Assembly: GCA_964594775.1 (NCBI GenBank)
Contig: CAZQNO010000003.1
Coordinates: 45,806-109,805, forward strand
Direction of reading: 5' to 3'
DNA from: CAYFVU01 sp964594775
GTDB lineage: Bacteria; Spirochaetota; Spirochaetia; DSM-16054; Sediminispirochaetaceae
DNA: 64,000 nucleotides
Shown here in pieces: positions 16,707 to 24,837 of this stretch. The position numbers and the translations under genes are program-made. Positions within the stretch are counted from its first letter, which is position 1. Every line of letters starts with the position of its first letter. The notes beneath the pieces are model-generated. The model was not told the origin of the DNA and ran no database searches. It saw only the letters and a program-made list of their open reading frames with translations.

Positions 16707-18380
16707 TCACTCGTCCCATAGTTCGATGTGATACTTATAGCCCTGTTCGGTGAGGAATTTCTGGCGGTTATGGGCGTATTCCTCCTCCACGGTATGGCGG
16801 GTAACGAGGCTGTAGAAAAAAGAGTTCTTCTCTTTTGGCCTGAGAATTCTGCCGAGCCGCTGTGCCTCCTCCTGCCTGCTTCCGAAGGTTCCGGAGACCT
16901 GAATCGCTACCGATGCATCGGGCAGGTCTATGGCGAAGTTTGCCACCTTTGAAACGACGATTACCCGGAGCTTTCCCCTGCGAAAATCTTCATAGATTCT
17001 CTCCCGCTCGGCGTTCGGCGTTTTACCGGTAATGAGGGGAGTTTCGAGTGAGGCGGCAATGTGCTGCAGCTGTCGGATATACTGACCTATCACGAGGATC
17101 TGGTCCTCCCGGTGATTCTCGATGAGCTGCCGGGCGATGTCGAGCTTCTTTCCGTTCTCCGCGGCGATACGGTACTTCGTCCGCCGGTCTCCCGTCGCGT
17201 AGGGAATCTTGTCCTCCTCGGGAAGGGAGAGCCTGATTTCATTGCAGAGGGCCTCGGCTATCCACCCCTTTCGTTCGAGCTCCTTCCACGGTACGTCGCA
17301 GCGTTTGGGGCCGACGAGAGAAAATACATCCTCCTCTCGACCGTCTTCCCGAACGAGGGTAGCGGTGAGGCCGAGTCGGCGGAGTGCCTGGATCTCGGCG
17401 GTTACGCGGAAGACCGGTGCCGGCAGCAGATGGACCTCGTCGTAGATGATCAAACCCCAATCCCTCGAGCGGAAGAGCGAGAAGTGGGGAAAGTCTCCCC
17501 CCTTATCGGGACGCCAGGTGAGTATCTGATAGGTTGCCACGGTGATCGGACGGATTTCCTTTTTCTCGCCGGTATACTCTCCTATCTGTCGGCGGGGCAC
17601 TTCAGTCTTATCGGCGATCTCATCGATCCATTGATGCACCGCCGCAGTATTCGGCGCGAGGATAAGGGTGTAGGTCCCGATGAGCTCCATGATCTTCAAG
17701 CCAATGACGGTCTTTCCCGAACCGCAGGGAAGCACAACCGTGCCGAAACCGTTTCCCATTTTCCCCCGGCCGTAGAAGACCTCCGCCGCTTCCCTCTGAT
17801 AGTCGCGTACGTGGAAAAAATAGCCGTCGGAGGTGGTGTCCCTGAGCCTCACTTCAAAAGCTTTTCCCTCTTTGAGGGGAGCCTCGTCCTTCACGGGATA
17901 TCCGGCCTTTATGAGCATGAGCTTTATCGTACCTCTGTCCACTAAGTCGACGAAGAATCCGCCCTCCGCGGGGCTGAGATGTTTCATCACCTTCTTGTTC
18001 CATTCGAGTTCGGTCCGGATCGCCGCATCCTCGATCTTCAAGAGCAATCTGTGCTCTTTCCCTTCCAGAGGCACGAGGACCAGTTTGCCGAATCTCGACA
18101 TGGTATCGAAGACGGTGTACGAGACGTTCTCCGGTATCTCGTAACGGGACCAGTGTGAGAGTCTCTCCACTATCTCCTCTGCCGCATATCCTGCAGATGC
18201 GGCATTCCACAGGGAGAGGGAGGTGATGCGGTAGGTGTGCATGTGCTCCGGCGATTTCTCCAGTTCCGTGAAGGGACCGATTTCCGCTCTCGCCTCCTCC
18301 GCCGAGGGATGATGAACGTCGAGAAGAATGCTGCTGTCGCCCTGTACGATCAGCGGTCCGCTGTTTTCTGCAAAAGCCAT
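16707..18380 (-). CDS. XPB/ERCC3-type DNA helicase
   Basis: Superfamily 2, 3'-to-5' DNA translocase of the XPB family, implicated in nucleotide excision repair. Motifs seen: an N-terminal damage-recognition-like region at 1-185, Walker A GSGKT (220-224), motif II DEVH (314-317), motif III LTATL, the XPB-specific RED motif (344-346) and motif VI QRLGRILRP (507-515). The length of 557 aa matches bacterial XPBs. The ATG at 18380 has no ribosome-binding site and AT-rich TATACT directly in front. The next gene is the helicase-associated partner, 7 bases on, so the two form an operon. Confidence 0.93.
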   Translation of the reverse strand: MAFAENSGPLIVQGDSSILLDVHHPSAEEARAEIGPFTELEKSPEHMHTYRITSLSLWNAASAGYAAEEIVERLSHWSRYEIPENVSYTVFDTMSRFGKLVLVPLEGKEHRLLLKIEDAAIRTELEWNKKVMKHLSPAEGGFFVDLVDRGTIKLMLIKAGYPVKDEAPLKEGKAFEVRLRDTTSDGYFFHVRDYQREAAEVFYGRGKMGNGFGTVVLPCGSGKTVIGLKIMELIGTYTLILAPNTAAVHQWIDEIADKTEVPRRQIGEYTGEKKEIRPITVATYQILTWRPDKGGDFPHFSLFRSRDWGLIIYDEVHLLPAPVFRVTAEIQALRRLGLTATLVREDGREEDVFSLVGPKRCDVPWKELERKGWIAEALCNEIRLSLPEEDKIPYATGDRRTKYRIAAENGKKLDIARQLIENHREDQILVIGQYIRQLQHIAASLETPLITGKTPNAERERIYEDFRRGKLRVIVVSKVANFAIDLPDASVAIQVSGTFGSRQEEAQRLGRILRPKEKNSFFYSLVTRHTVEEEYAHNRQKFLTEQGYKYHIELWDE

Positions 18381-18527
18381 AGTATATTAGAGTAGGGAAT
18401 CGGCGCGCTTCTTTCAAGATGCGCAGATAAGATGAATTGCGGGAATAATATACTTTCCAATACTATGGAAACTCGTTACAATGAAGCTGAATCCATTATA
18501 CAAACCCGGAGCGGGAGAGGAAACGAC

Positions 18528-19703
18528 ATGAAGGACGTGATTGTGATCGGCGCCGTTGCCGATAATCCCGTAGTTGAAGACGTCGCTCACCATTTCCGTC
18601 AGCAGGAAGATTATTCCGACCTTATTTCCCTGAAGAGTTTTCTCAATACCGAATTTTGCCCTCGATTCATCATAGACGAAGACAATTGGGACAATATCGG
18701 TTACAAGCTGAATGGGAAAACGATCCTCCTTATCAGCACCAATCAGGGCTGGAGTACACGGGACGAATTGGCGATGCGCAATTTTCTCATAGCACGGGCG
18801 GCAAAGGATAACGGAGCCGATAAGGTCATCCTTTTAGAGCCCAATCTTTTTTACAGTGCCCAGGATAGAGGGCCGCGCCGGGAGCAGGATTATACCGGGC
18901 AGCCGAGGACGCTGAAGGATCAAAAGAAGTTCGACGGACAGCCCTTCTCCGCCCGCCTCTACGCGGATCTGTTGAAGCACTCCGGAGTAGACGAACTCTT
19001 TACCGTTCACAACCATTCCGAGTCCGTCGAGAGGATTTTTTCAGACCGCTTTGAGGGACGCTTTCACAATCTCATGCCTTCGGACCTCTTTGCCAGCTAT
19101 ATCCACGATTCGGATGTGGTGAGTGTGAAGAATCTCGTTCTTTGCGCTCCCGACAAGGGTGCCCTCGGTTTCGTTCGAAAGGTGAAGAAAGAGATAGACC
19201 GGGAGGGAATTCCCCTCATTTTTATGTCGAAACAGCGCTCCGGTGAACGGGAGGTGGAGATCACTATATCCGAAGAATCGGAGGTGGGCTACGACGATAT
19301 CGCCGGGAAAGATGTGGCGGTTATCGACGACATGGTGAGGACGGGCAATACGATTATGGAGTCCTGCAAGCTCCTCAAAGAGGCGGGAGCGAACCGGGTT
19401 GTGTTCTTTGTTACCCACTTCTACTCCAGCAGAGAATGCCGGGTCAACCTCAACAGTTCGGTACTCGACGAAATTGTTACCACCAGCACCATCCCCGACA
19501 TCCTCAACCGGGATGTACAGGGAAGACTCCGCCACAAGATGGTGGTGCTTCAGATCGCCCGCTGGATGTGCAACGATATTATCAAGATTATCGGCGACGA
19601 AGAGCATCTTCTCAGTCCGCCGCTCTATGCGGAGGACATGTCTTCGAAGAACCCGCGTTGGCGGGGGAAGATGGGCCCGCTCTACTCGGCGATAAACATT
19701 TAA
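18528..19703 (+). CDS. Ribose-phosphate pyrophosphokinase, long spirochaetal-type form
   Basis: Phosphoribosyl-pyrophosphate synthetase-like protein: ribose 5-phosphate plus ATP to PRPP and AMP. The PRPP-binding loop AVIDDMVRTGNTI lies at residues 264-276, and the two Rossmann-like phosphoribosyltransferase folds are preserved. At 391 aa it is about 75 residues longer than the usual ~315, with a longer N-terminal half and a C-terminal extension. I chose the ATG at 18528 because GAGAGGA lies about 7 bases upstream and the strand VIVIGAV follows directly; an upstream frame start at 18432 would add a polar leader. A TATACT box is at 18449-18454. It is followed 16 bases later by a glycosyltransferase. 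Divergence leaves exact substrate use open. Confidence 0.8.
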   Translation: MKDVIVIGAVADNPVVEDVAHHFRQQEDYSDLISLKSFLNTEFCPRFIIDEDNWDNIGYKLNGKTILLISTNQGWSTRDELAMRNFLIARAAKDNGADKVILLEPNLFYSAQDRGPRREQDYTGQPRTLKDQKKFDGQPFSARLYADLLKHSGVDELFTVHNHSESVERIFSDRFEGRFHNLMPSDLFASYIHDSDVVSVKNLVLCAPDKGALGFVRKVKKEIDREGIPLIFMSKQRSGEREVEITISEESEVGYDDIAGKDVAVIDDMVRTGNTIMESCKLLKEAGANRVVFFVTHFYSSRECRVNLNSSVLDEIVTTSTIPDILNRDVQGRLRHKMVVLQIARWMCNDIIKIIGDEEHLLSPPLYAEDMSSKNPRWRGKMGPLYSAINI

Positions 19704-19718
19704 TTTGGGAGAAGCCCC

Positions 19719-21128
19719 GTGTCAAAGGAAGTACCGGATACATTCCGCATCGGTATCGTCTGCGGAAAGCTCGGAGACGTAGACGGCGTCTCTCTCGAAG
19801 TCGATAAATGGATTCGGATCCTCGTTGAGCTGGGGCACGAGGTGTTCACCTTCGCCGGGAACTACGCGGCGCCTCTCGCCGGTATTTCCGAGGACCATCA
19901 ATTCAGCATAGAGGCCATCCGTTTCGGCAGTGAAAAGCAGATGGAATATGAGCGGCTCGTTTTCCCCTATCTTCAGGAAAACCCCCCGCGCTTGAGCCCG
20001 CAGCGCAAACAGCTCTTGACCGAGGAGCTCGAACAGGACGGAACGAGCGTCGCGAATGAGCTCTTTACCTATATCAAACGCTTTTCCATCGATGTAATTA
20101 TCGCCCAGAATACCAATGCCATGCCGATGACTCTCATCGGCGGGATGGCGATCTACAAACTCGCCACCTGGCGGCGGATCGCCACGATCTTTCATCATCA
20201 CGACTTCTGGTGGGAGCGCAGCCGATTTAGCCAAAATTATATTGAACAGCTTCTCGGCCGCATCATGCCGCCGGTAGACCCGGGTTTTGAACACGTGGTC
20301 TTATCGAGTTACGCAGAGCACATTCTTCGCTCCATAAAGCGGGTCCATCCGAAGGTCATTCCCAACTGCGAGGACTTTTCCCGGGCCGTCGGCTTAGACG
20401 AGTATAATTCTCGATTCAGAGAGGAGTTTGAGTTTTCAGAGGATGACCTGCTCATCATCCAGCCTACGAGAATAGTTCGTCGAAAGCGCATTGAGGACTC
20501 CTTAGAGCTCATAGGCCGCTTCGTGACGAAGTATCCCGAGTTTCACCCGAAAATTCACTTTATCATCAGTCTCTACCAGGGAGACGAACCGGATATTCAT
20601 TACATAGAAGAAATTCGTACGAAAGCGAAAAAGTATAATCTCCCACTCCATCTCATTTCCGAGAGAATAGCTTCGGAACGGGGAACCGATTCGCAGGGCA
20701 GGAAGGTCTTTACCAATCGAGACGTGCTGGCTAATGCGGACCTGGTCTGCTACCTTCCCATCTGGGAGGGCTTCGGCAACGCCCTGCTGGAGGCAATAGC
20801 CGCCCGGGTACCGATAGTTACCACCGAGTACCTCGTCTATAAAACCGACATCAAGGTCGCCGGCTTCAAGAACATCGAAATCCGGGATATCTACGATCGG
20901 GAGGGAAAGCTGATAATTCCCGACTCGGCCCTCGATGAGATGAAGCTCATACTCACCGACGAGAAGGAGAGAAGGCACAGAGTCGACTGCAACTTCGAAC
21001 TGGGAAAGAAGGAGTTCGGCTTCGAGACTCTCAAGGATAAGATCCGGGCCGTCTTCGACGATTACGGAGACGAAATTCGTGCATCCCGAAAGAGGATAGA
21101 AAAGAGCAAGTGGATCTACCCGGTGTAG
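19719..21128 (+). CDS. Glycosyltransferase, GT-B fold (group 1/GT4-like)
   Basis: A 469-aa cytosolic glycosyltransferase. The N-terminal domain begins with a nucleotide-fold strand and a Gly-rich turn (FRIGIVCGKLGDVDGVS), and the C-terminal donor domain has IIQPTRIVRRKRIEDSLE at about 247-264 and the acidic ADLVCYLPIWEGFGNALLEA block at about 338-357, which carries the usual E-x7-E-like site. The start is GTG at 19719 with GGGAGAAG upstream. It follows the PRPP synthetase by 16 bases, and its last 13 bases overlap the convergent nitrilase gene. Donor and acceptor sugars cannot be inferred. Confidence 0.85.
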   Translation: MSKEVPDTFRIGIVCGKLGDVDGVSLEVDKWIRILVELGHEVFTFAGNYAAPLAGISEDHQFSIEAIRFGSEKQMEYERLVFPYLQENPPRLSPQRKQLLTEELEQDGTSVANELFTYIKRFSIDVIIAQNTNAMPMTLIGGMAIYKLATWRRIATIFHHHDFWWERSRFSQNYIEQLLGRIMPPVDPGFEHVVLSSYAEHILRSIKRVHPKVIPNCEDFSRAVGLDEYNSRFREEFEFSEDDLLIIQPTRIVRRKRIEDSLELIGRFVTKYPEFHPKIHFIISLYQGDEPDIHYIEEIRTKAKKYNLPLHLISERIASERGTDSQGRKVFTNRDVLANADLVCYLPIWEGFGNALLEAIAARVPIVTTEYLVYKTDIKVAGFKNIEIRDIYDREGKLIIPDSALDEMKLILTDEKERRHRVDCNFELGKKEFGFETLKDKIRAVFDDYGDEIRASRKRIEKSKWIYPV

Positions 21129-21904
21129 AGTTCGGGTCTGCGGTCTTCGAAGAGCCTGTTATAGGGAGTAATCTCCTTGTTATCCGCCTTTGAGGGATCG
21201 ATTTCCACGGCGTCGGTTTCCTCAGCGTCGGGTTCGGCGGCGATGAGGATCTTTCCCGTGGGATCAACCACCTGACTGCAGCCGGTAAAGGTGAGACTCT
21301 TCTCTCCCACCGTTTCGCGGCCGAAGCGGTTGGAAAGTATCCAAAACACCCGGTTCTCCAAAGCCCTGACCCTGCTGGTGAGCTGTCCGTATTCGGGCAG
21401 CACGAGATTGGAGGGATGACAGATGATCTGGGCGCCGGCCAGGGCGAGGGAGCGGGCCGCCTCGGGAAACATATGATCGAAGCAGACTAAGAGTCCTACC
21501 TTGGCGCCGGCAACTTCGAAAAGGGGGAAGGCTTCAAAGCCCGCCGCGAAATGGAGCTTCTCCTCGTTGAAGAGGTGCACTTTTCGGTAAACTCCCCGTA
21601 GGCCGCCGCCGTCTATGAGAACGGCGCTGTTGTAAAGGTGTTCGCCGTCTTTCTCGGGGAGACCGAGAACCACGTGCATACCCCTGTCCGCCGCAGCTTT
21701 CGCCACCGCGTCGGTGGTCGGTCCGGGTACGGTTTCGGAAAGACTGCGGGCGCAGGCACTGTCCGGATAGTAGTATCCGCTGGTCGCCAGTTCGGGGAGA
21801 ACCAGCAGTTCCGCGTCGCTCTGCCGTACCGCTTCTACGATTTTCTCTCTGTTTTCTTCGACCTTGCCGAATATCGGGGCGAATTGGAAATATCCGATCT
21901 TCAC
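21116..21904 (-). CDS. Carbon-nitrogen hydrolase (nitrilase superfamily)
   Basis: Nitrilase-superfamily amidase of 262 aa. The catalytic triad is visible: Glu38 in VLPELATSGYY, Lys108 in VYRKVHLF and Cys141 in LLVCFDHMFPEA. The start is GTG at 21904, which overlaps the aroC stop by 4 bases (GTGA) and has GGAG 7 bases upstream; a longer frame inside aroC gives an implausible Arg/Gly-rich leader. The substrate is unknown; omega-amidase, N-carbamoylputrescine amidase and deaminated-glutathione amidase types are all possible. The position behind aroC may reflect only operon membership. Confidence 0.88.
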   Translation of the reverse strand: MKIGYFQFAPIFGKVEENREKIVEAVRQSDAELLVLPELATSGYYYPDSACARSLSETVPGPTTDAVAKAAADRGMHVVLGLPEKDGEHLYNSAVLIDGGGLRGVYRKVHLFNEEKLHFAAGFEAFPLFEVAGAKVGLLVCFDHMFPEAARSLALAGAQIICHPSNLVLPEYGQLTSRVRALENRVFWILSNRFGRETVGEKSLTFTGCSQVVDPTGKILIAAEPDAEETDAVEIDPSKADNKEITPYNRLFEDRRPELYTG

Positions 21905-22992
21905 GCGTGATCTCCTTCTTCCTCTTTTCTTTCCAGTATACCGGAAACTGCCGAATGCTGCATGAGCAGATCCAAAATTACCACTGCCGTCATCGCTTCG
22001 ATCACCGGTACTATCCGCGGGCATATGCAGGGATCGTGTCGTCCCTCGGTGACGATTTCTCTTTCCTCTCCCTGCCGGTTAACGGTTTTCTGCGGGACCG
22101 AAATAGATGAGGTCGGCTTTACCGCGGCTCGAAAGAGAATTTCCTCTCCGGTGCTTATTCCTCCCAGCACTCCTCCGGCATTGTTCGAAAGGAAACCGCC
22201 CGAGTCCATGGGATCGTTGTGCTCGCTGCCCTGCATGTCCGCCGCCGCAAAACCGGCGCCGAATTCGATGCCCTTTACCGCACCTATTGAAACGACGGCC
22301 CCCGCCAGTTCGGCATCGAGCTTAGAGAATACCGGCTCGCCTATCCCCGGCATGAGACCGAGGACGGAACACTCTACTATGCCGCCGATGCTGTCTCCTT
22401 TTGCTTTCATCTCCTCGACACGCGCTATCATTTTTCTCGCCGCCTCGGCGTCGCAGGCCCGCATGGGGTTTTTCTCTATCTCTTGGAAGTTTTTTTCAAG
22501 GCATTGAACACCGCCGGCCCTCCAGGTATAGGCCCGGATTTCTATTTTATAGCCGTGCAATATTTTCTTGGCCAGCGCTCCGGCGGCGACCCGAGCGGCG
22601 GTTTCCCTGCCGGAAGCCCTTCCGCTGCCCCGCCAATCTCTTTTGTGATATTTTTTTGCATAGCTGAAGTCGGCGTGTCCCGGACGATAGAGATTCTTTA
22701 TATCATTGTAGGCCTCGCTCTTCTGGTCGAGGTTGTAGAGGACCATTGCCAATGCGGTACCGGTGGTCTTACCCTCGAAGAGTCCCGAAAGGATGTGGAC
22801 GAGGTCGCTCTCCTTCCTCTGGGTGCTGACTTCGGACTGACCGGGTTTCCGACGGTCGAGCTCCCTTTGGATATCCTCCTCATTCAGGGGGAGTCCGGGC
22901 GGGACACCGTCGATAATGAGTCCGAGGCCGGGGCCGTGTGATTCTCCAAAGGTATGAACTCTAAAGAGGGTGCCGAAGCTACTTCCTGCCAT
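21901..22992 (-). CDS. aroC: Chorismate synthase
   Basis: Last enzyme of the shikimate pathway: 5-enolpyruvylshikimate 3-phosphate to chorismate, requiring reduced FMN. The first signature GESHGPGLGLIIDGVP is at about residues 17-32, and later blocks such as HKRDWRGSGRASGRET and the RHDPCICPRIVPV C-terminal site are intact. The length of 363 aa is typical. The ATG at 22992 has GGAGG 6 bases upstream, inside the end of the shikimate-kinase-like gene, which it overlaps by 14 bases. The stop overlaps the nitrilase start. Confidence 0.97.
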   Translation of the reverse strand: MAGSSFGTLFRVHTFGESHGPGLGLIIDGVPPGLPLNEEDIQRELDRRKPGQSEVSTQRKESDLVHILSGLFEGKTTGTALAMVLYNLDQKSEAYNDIKNLYRPGHADFSYAKKYHKRDWRGSGRASGRETAARVAAGALAKKILHGYKIEIRAYTWRAGGVQCLEKNFQEIEKNPMRACDAEAARKMIARVEEMKAKGDSIGGIVECSVLGLMPGIGEPVFSKLDAELAGAVVSIGAVKGIEFGAGFAAADMQGSEHNDPMDSGGFLSNNAGGVLGGISTGEEILFRAAVKPTSSISVPQKTVNRQGEEREIVTEGRHDPCICPRIVPVIEAMTAVVILDLLMQHSAVSGILERKEEEGDHA

Positions 22993-23353
22993 GTAAGACC
23001 TCCGAAAGCGTTGAGCTGCAAAGAAAGAACGAAACGGGCAGAGTCAGCCGTTGGACGGCATACTGTCGGTAGAGGCGGTCCCGTTTCTCAAAGAGCCGGT
23101 GAAAGAGGACCCCAGCTGATTTTTCCCCCGCGAGCTCGTCCGCCGCTGCGCTCACGAACTCTTGGAATTTCTTTAAACCCGCGCTACGATACAGTTCCCG
23201 GATGGAGGAATACCCTTCCCTGCGGATGGCTAGTAAGGCGATATCATCTAAGTCGTAGAAGGGCGGAGACGGACCTTCGGCCGCCGTCTTACCGAGGGTG
23301 CTTTTTCCGCAGTGTTTCAATCCCATGAGGAAGAGCCCGTTTCCACCGGACAT
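22979..23353 (-). CDS. Shikimate kinase-like protein, internally shortened
   Basis: A 124-aa P-loop protein upstream of aroC, where shikimate kinase is expected. The Walker A LMGLKHCGKSTLGK is present, as are FYDLDD (the shikimate-binding Asp region) and the helix SIRELYRSAGLKKF. The text then jumps from the DELAGEK helix straight to LFHRLFEKRDRLYRQYA, which resembles the C-terminal helix of the family. The central part with the GGG substrate loop and the lid is missing, roughly 50-60 residues, in frame. The family is normally about 165-180 aa. It may be a remnant, a regulatory relic or an unusual minimal kinase. The start at 23353 was chosen to begin just before the first strand. Confidence 0.6.
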   Translation of the reverse strand: MSGGNGLFLMGLKHCGKSTLGKTAAEGPSPPFYDLDDIALLAIRREGYSSIRELYRSAGLKKFQEFVSAAADELAGEKSAGVLFHRLFEKRDRLYRQYAVQRLTLPVSFFLCSSTLSEVLHGRK

Positions 23354-23411
23354 GATTCTTCGACAGTAGTGACTTCGTTTCGCTCTGTCAAGGAAAGGAG
23401 ATGAGAGGAGT

Positions 23412-24815
23412 ATGAATACTTCCAAATCGGTGCACGATTCCTTCGGAGAAGGAGGTATCCCCAATGACGCCTACTGGGGGATTCACACCCAGCATGCTCT
23501 GGAGAACTTCAATGTCTCACCTTACAGAATTCCAAAATCCTTGATTTGCTCCCTGGCCCTGATTAAGCGGGCCGCGGCCGAGACAAACGAAGAGCTCGGT
23601 CTTCTTGACAGAGAGCGGGCGTCGGCGGTGAGAGAGGCGGCCCGTGAGGTCGGCGAGGGGCGTTTCGACCGGCACTTTCCCGTGGATGTGTTTCAAACCG
23701 GTTCGGGGACCAGTTGGAACATGAACATGAACGAAGTAATCGCTCGGCGGGCCGGCGAGTTGATCGGCGGAGCCAAGAAGGCCGGCGACGTCGGCGAAAA
23801 AGGGACAATTCACCCAAACGACACGGTAAACCTCGGCCAGTCCTCAAACGACGTTATTCCCAGTGCCATGCTCATCGCTTTTCGCTTAGAGGGGGAGAGA
23901 CTCCTCACACAGCTGAAGCTTCTTGCATCCGCATTCGAAAAGAAGGAGAGGGAATTCGCCGATGTAATGAAGCTCGGCCGGACTCACCTCCAGGATGCCG
24001 TGCCGATGACCGCGGCCCAGGAGATTTCCGGCTGGAGGAGTCAGATAGAGGCGGGGATCGATCGGCTGCGGGGAAGACTGGAGGAATGCGAAGCCCTTCC
24101 GCTCGGTGGAACGGCCCTGGGAACCGGACTCAATTCGAGTTCCGTCTTTGCCGAAGGGACGATAGCTCGGATTGCCGAAGAGACGAAATTTCCCTTCCGA
24201 GGCTGCCGCAACCGCTTTGCCGGTATTTCCTCTCGGGATGAGTCCCTCGCTCTGATGGGTTCTCTTAACGAGGCGGCGGCGGCCCTTATGAAGATCTCCC
24301 AGGATCTGCGCCTTCTCTCCAGCGGTCCCCGCGGCGGTTTTGGAGAGATCCGTCTGCCGGCACTTCAGGCGGGGAGTTCGATCATGCCGGGGAAGGTCAA
24401 CCCGGTGATTCCGGAGATGGTGATTCAAGCCGCAGCCTTTGTGACGGGAAAGTACGTTTCCGTTACCGTGGCGGCACAAAACGGGCCTCTTCAGTTGAAT
24501 ATCATGCAGCCCCTCATAGCCCATGAGCTGCTCAGCGCGATCGATATCCTCACCCGGACGGCCGAACGCCTTCGAGAAAAGGCCGTGGAGGGCATGGAGT
24601 ACAAACGGCGGTGCTGCCGGCGCAGGCTCGATGAGAGTCTTGCCTTGGTGACGCCTCTTGCAAGAAAGATCGGTTATGACCGGGCGGCGGCTATTGCCCG
24701 CCGTGCCTACGAAGAGGAGAGAGAGCTCTTCGTAGTTGCCTTAGAGGAATCCGGTTTGTCGGAAGATGAGTTGAAGAGGCTCCTCGATCCGGGGACAATG
24801 ATAGGCCCCTTTTAG
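23412..24815 (+). CDS. Class II fumarase / aspartase superfamily enzyme (probable fumarate hydratase)
   Basis: Homotetrameric lyase of 467 aa acting on fumarate. Conserved regions: QTGSGTSWNMNMNEVIARRA (C1-like, about 95-114), GRTHLQDAVPMT, and the superfamily signature GSSIMPGKVNP at about 321-331, whose Ser-loop holds the catalytic base. The TGSGTSxNMN form and MPGKVN favour fumarase C, whereas VIPEMVIQ downstream of the signature resembles aspartase, so fumarate hydratase is likely but not certain. The ATG at 23412 has GAGAGGAG upstream. It diverges from the shikimate-kinase-like gene with a 58-base gap. Confidence 0.88.
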   Translation: MNTSKSVHDSFGEGGIPNDAYWGIHTQHALENFNVSPYRIPKSLICSLALIKRAAAETNEELGLLDRERASAVREAAREVGEGRFDRHFPVDVFQTGSGTSWNMNMNEVIARRAGELIGGAKKAGDVGEKGTIHPNDTVNLGQSSNDVIPSAMLIAFRLEGERLLTQLKLLASAFEKKEREFADVMKLGRTHLQDAVPMTAAQEISGWRSQIEAGIDRLRGRLEECEALPLGGTALGTGLNSSSVFAEGTIARIAEETKFPFRGCRNRFAGISSRDESLALMGSLNEAAAALMKISQDLRLLSSGPRGGFGEIRLPALQAGSSIMPGKVNPVIPEMVIQAAAFVTGKYVSVTVAAQNGPLQLNIMQPLIAHELLSAIDILTRTAERLREKAVEGMEYKRRCCRRRLDESLALVTPLARKIGYDRAAAIARRAYEEERELFVVALEESGLSEDELKRLLDPGTMIGPF

Positions 24816-24837
24816 GAAAACCTCTTGTACGGGCGGC

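Noticed and set aside
23412..24815. Aspartate ammonia-lyase as the firm identity
   Set aside because: The TGSGTSxNMN and MPGKVN blocks fit fumarase better; kept as the alternative only.
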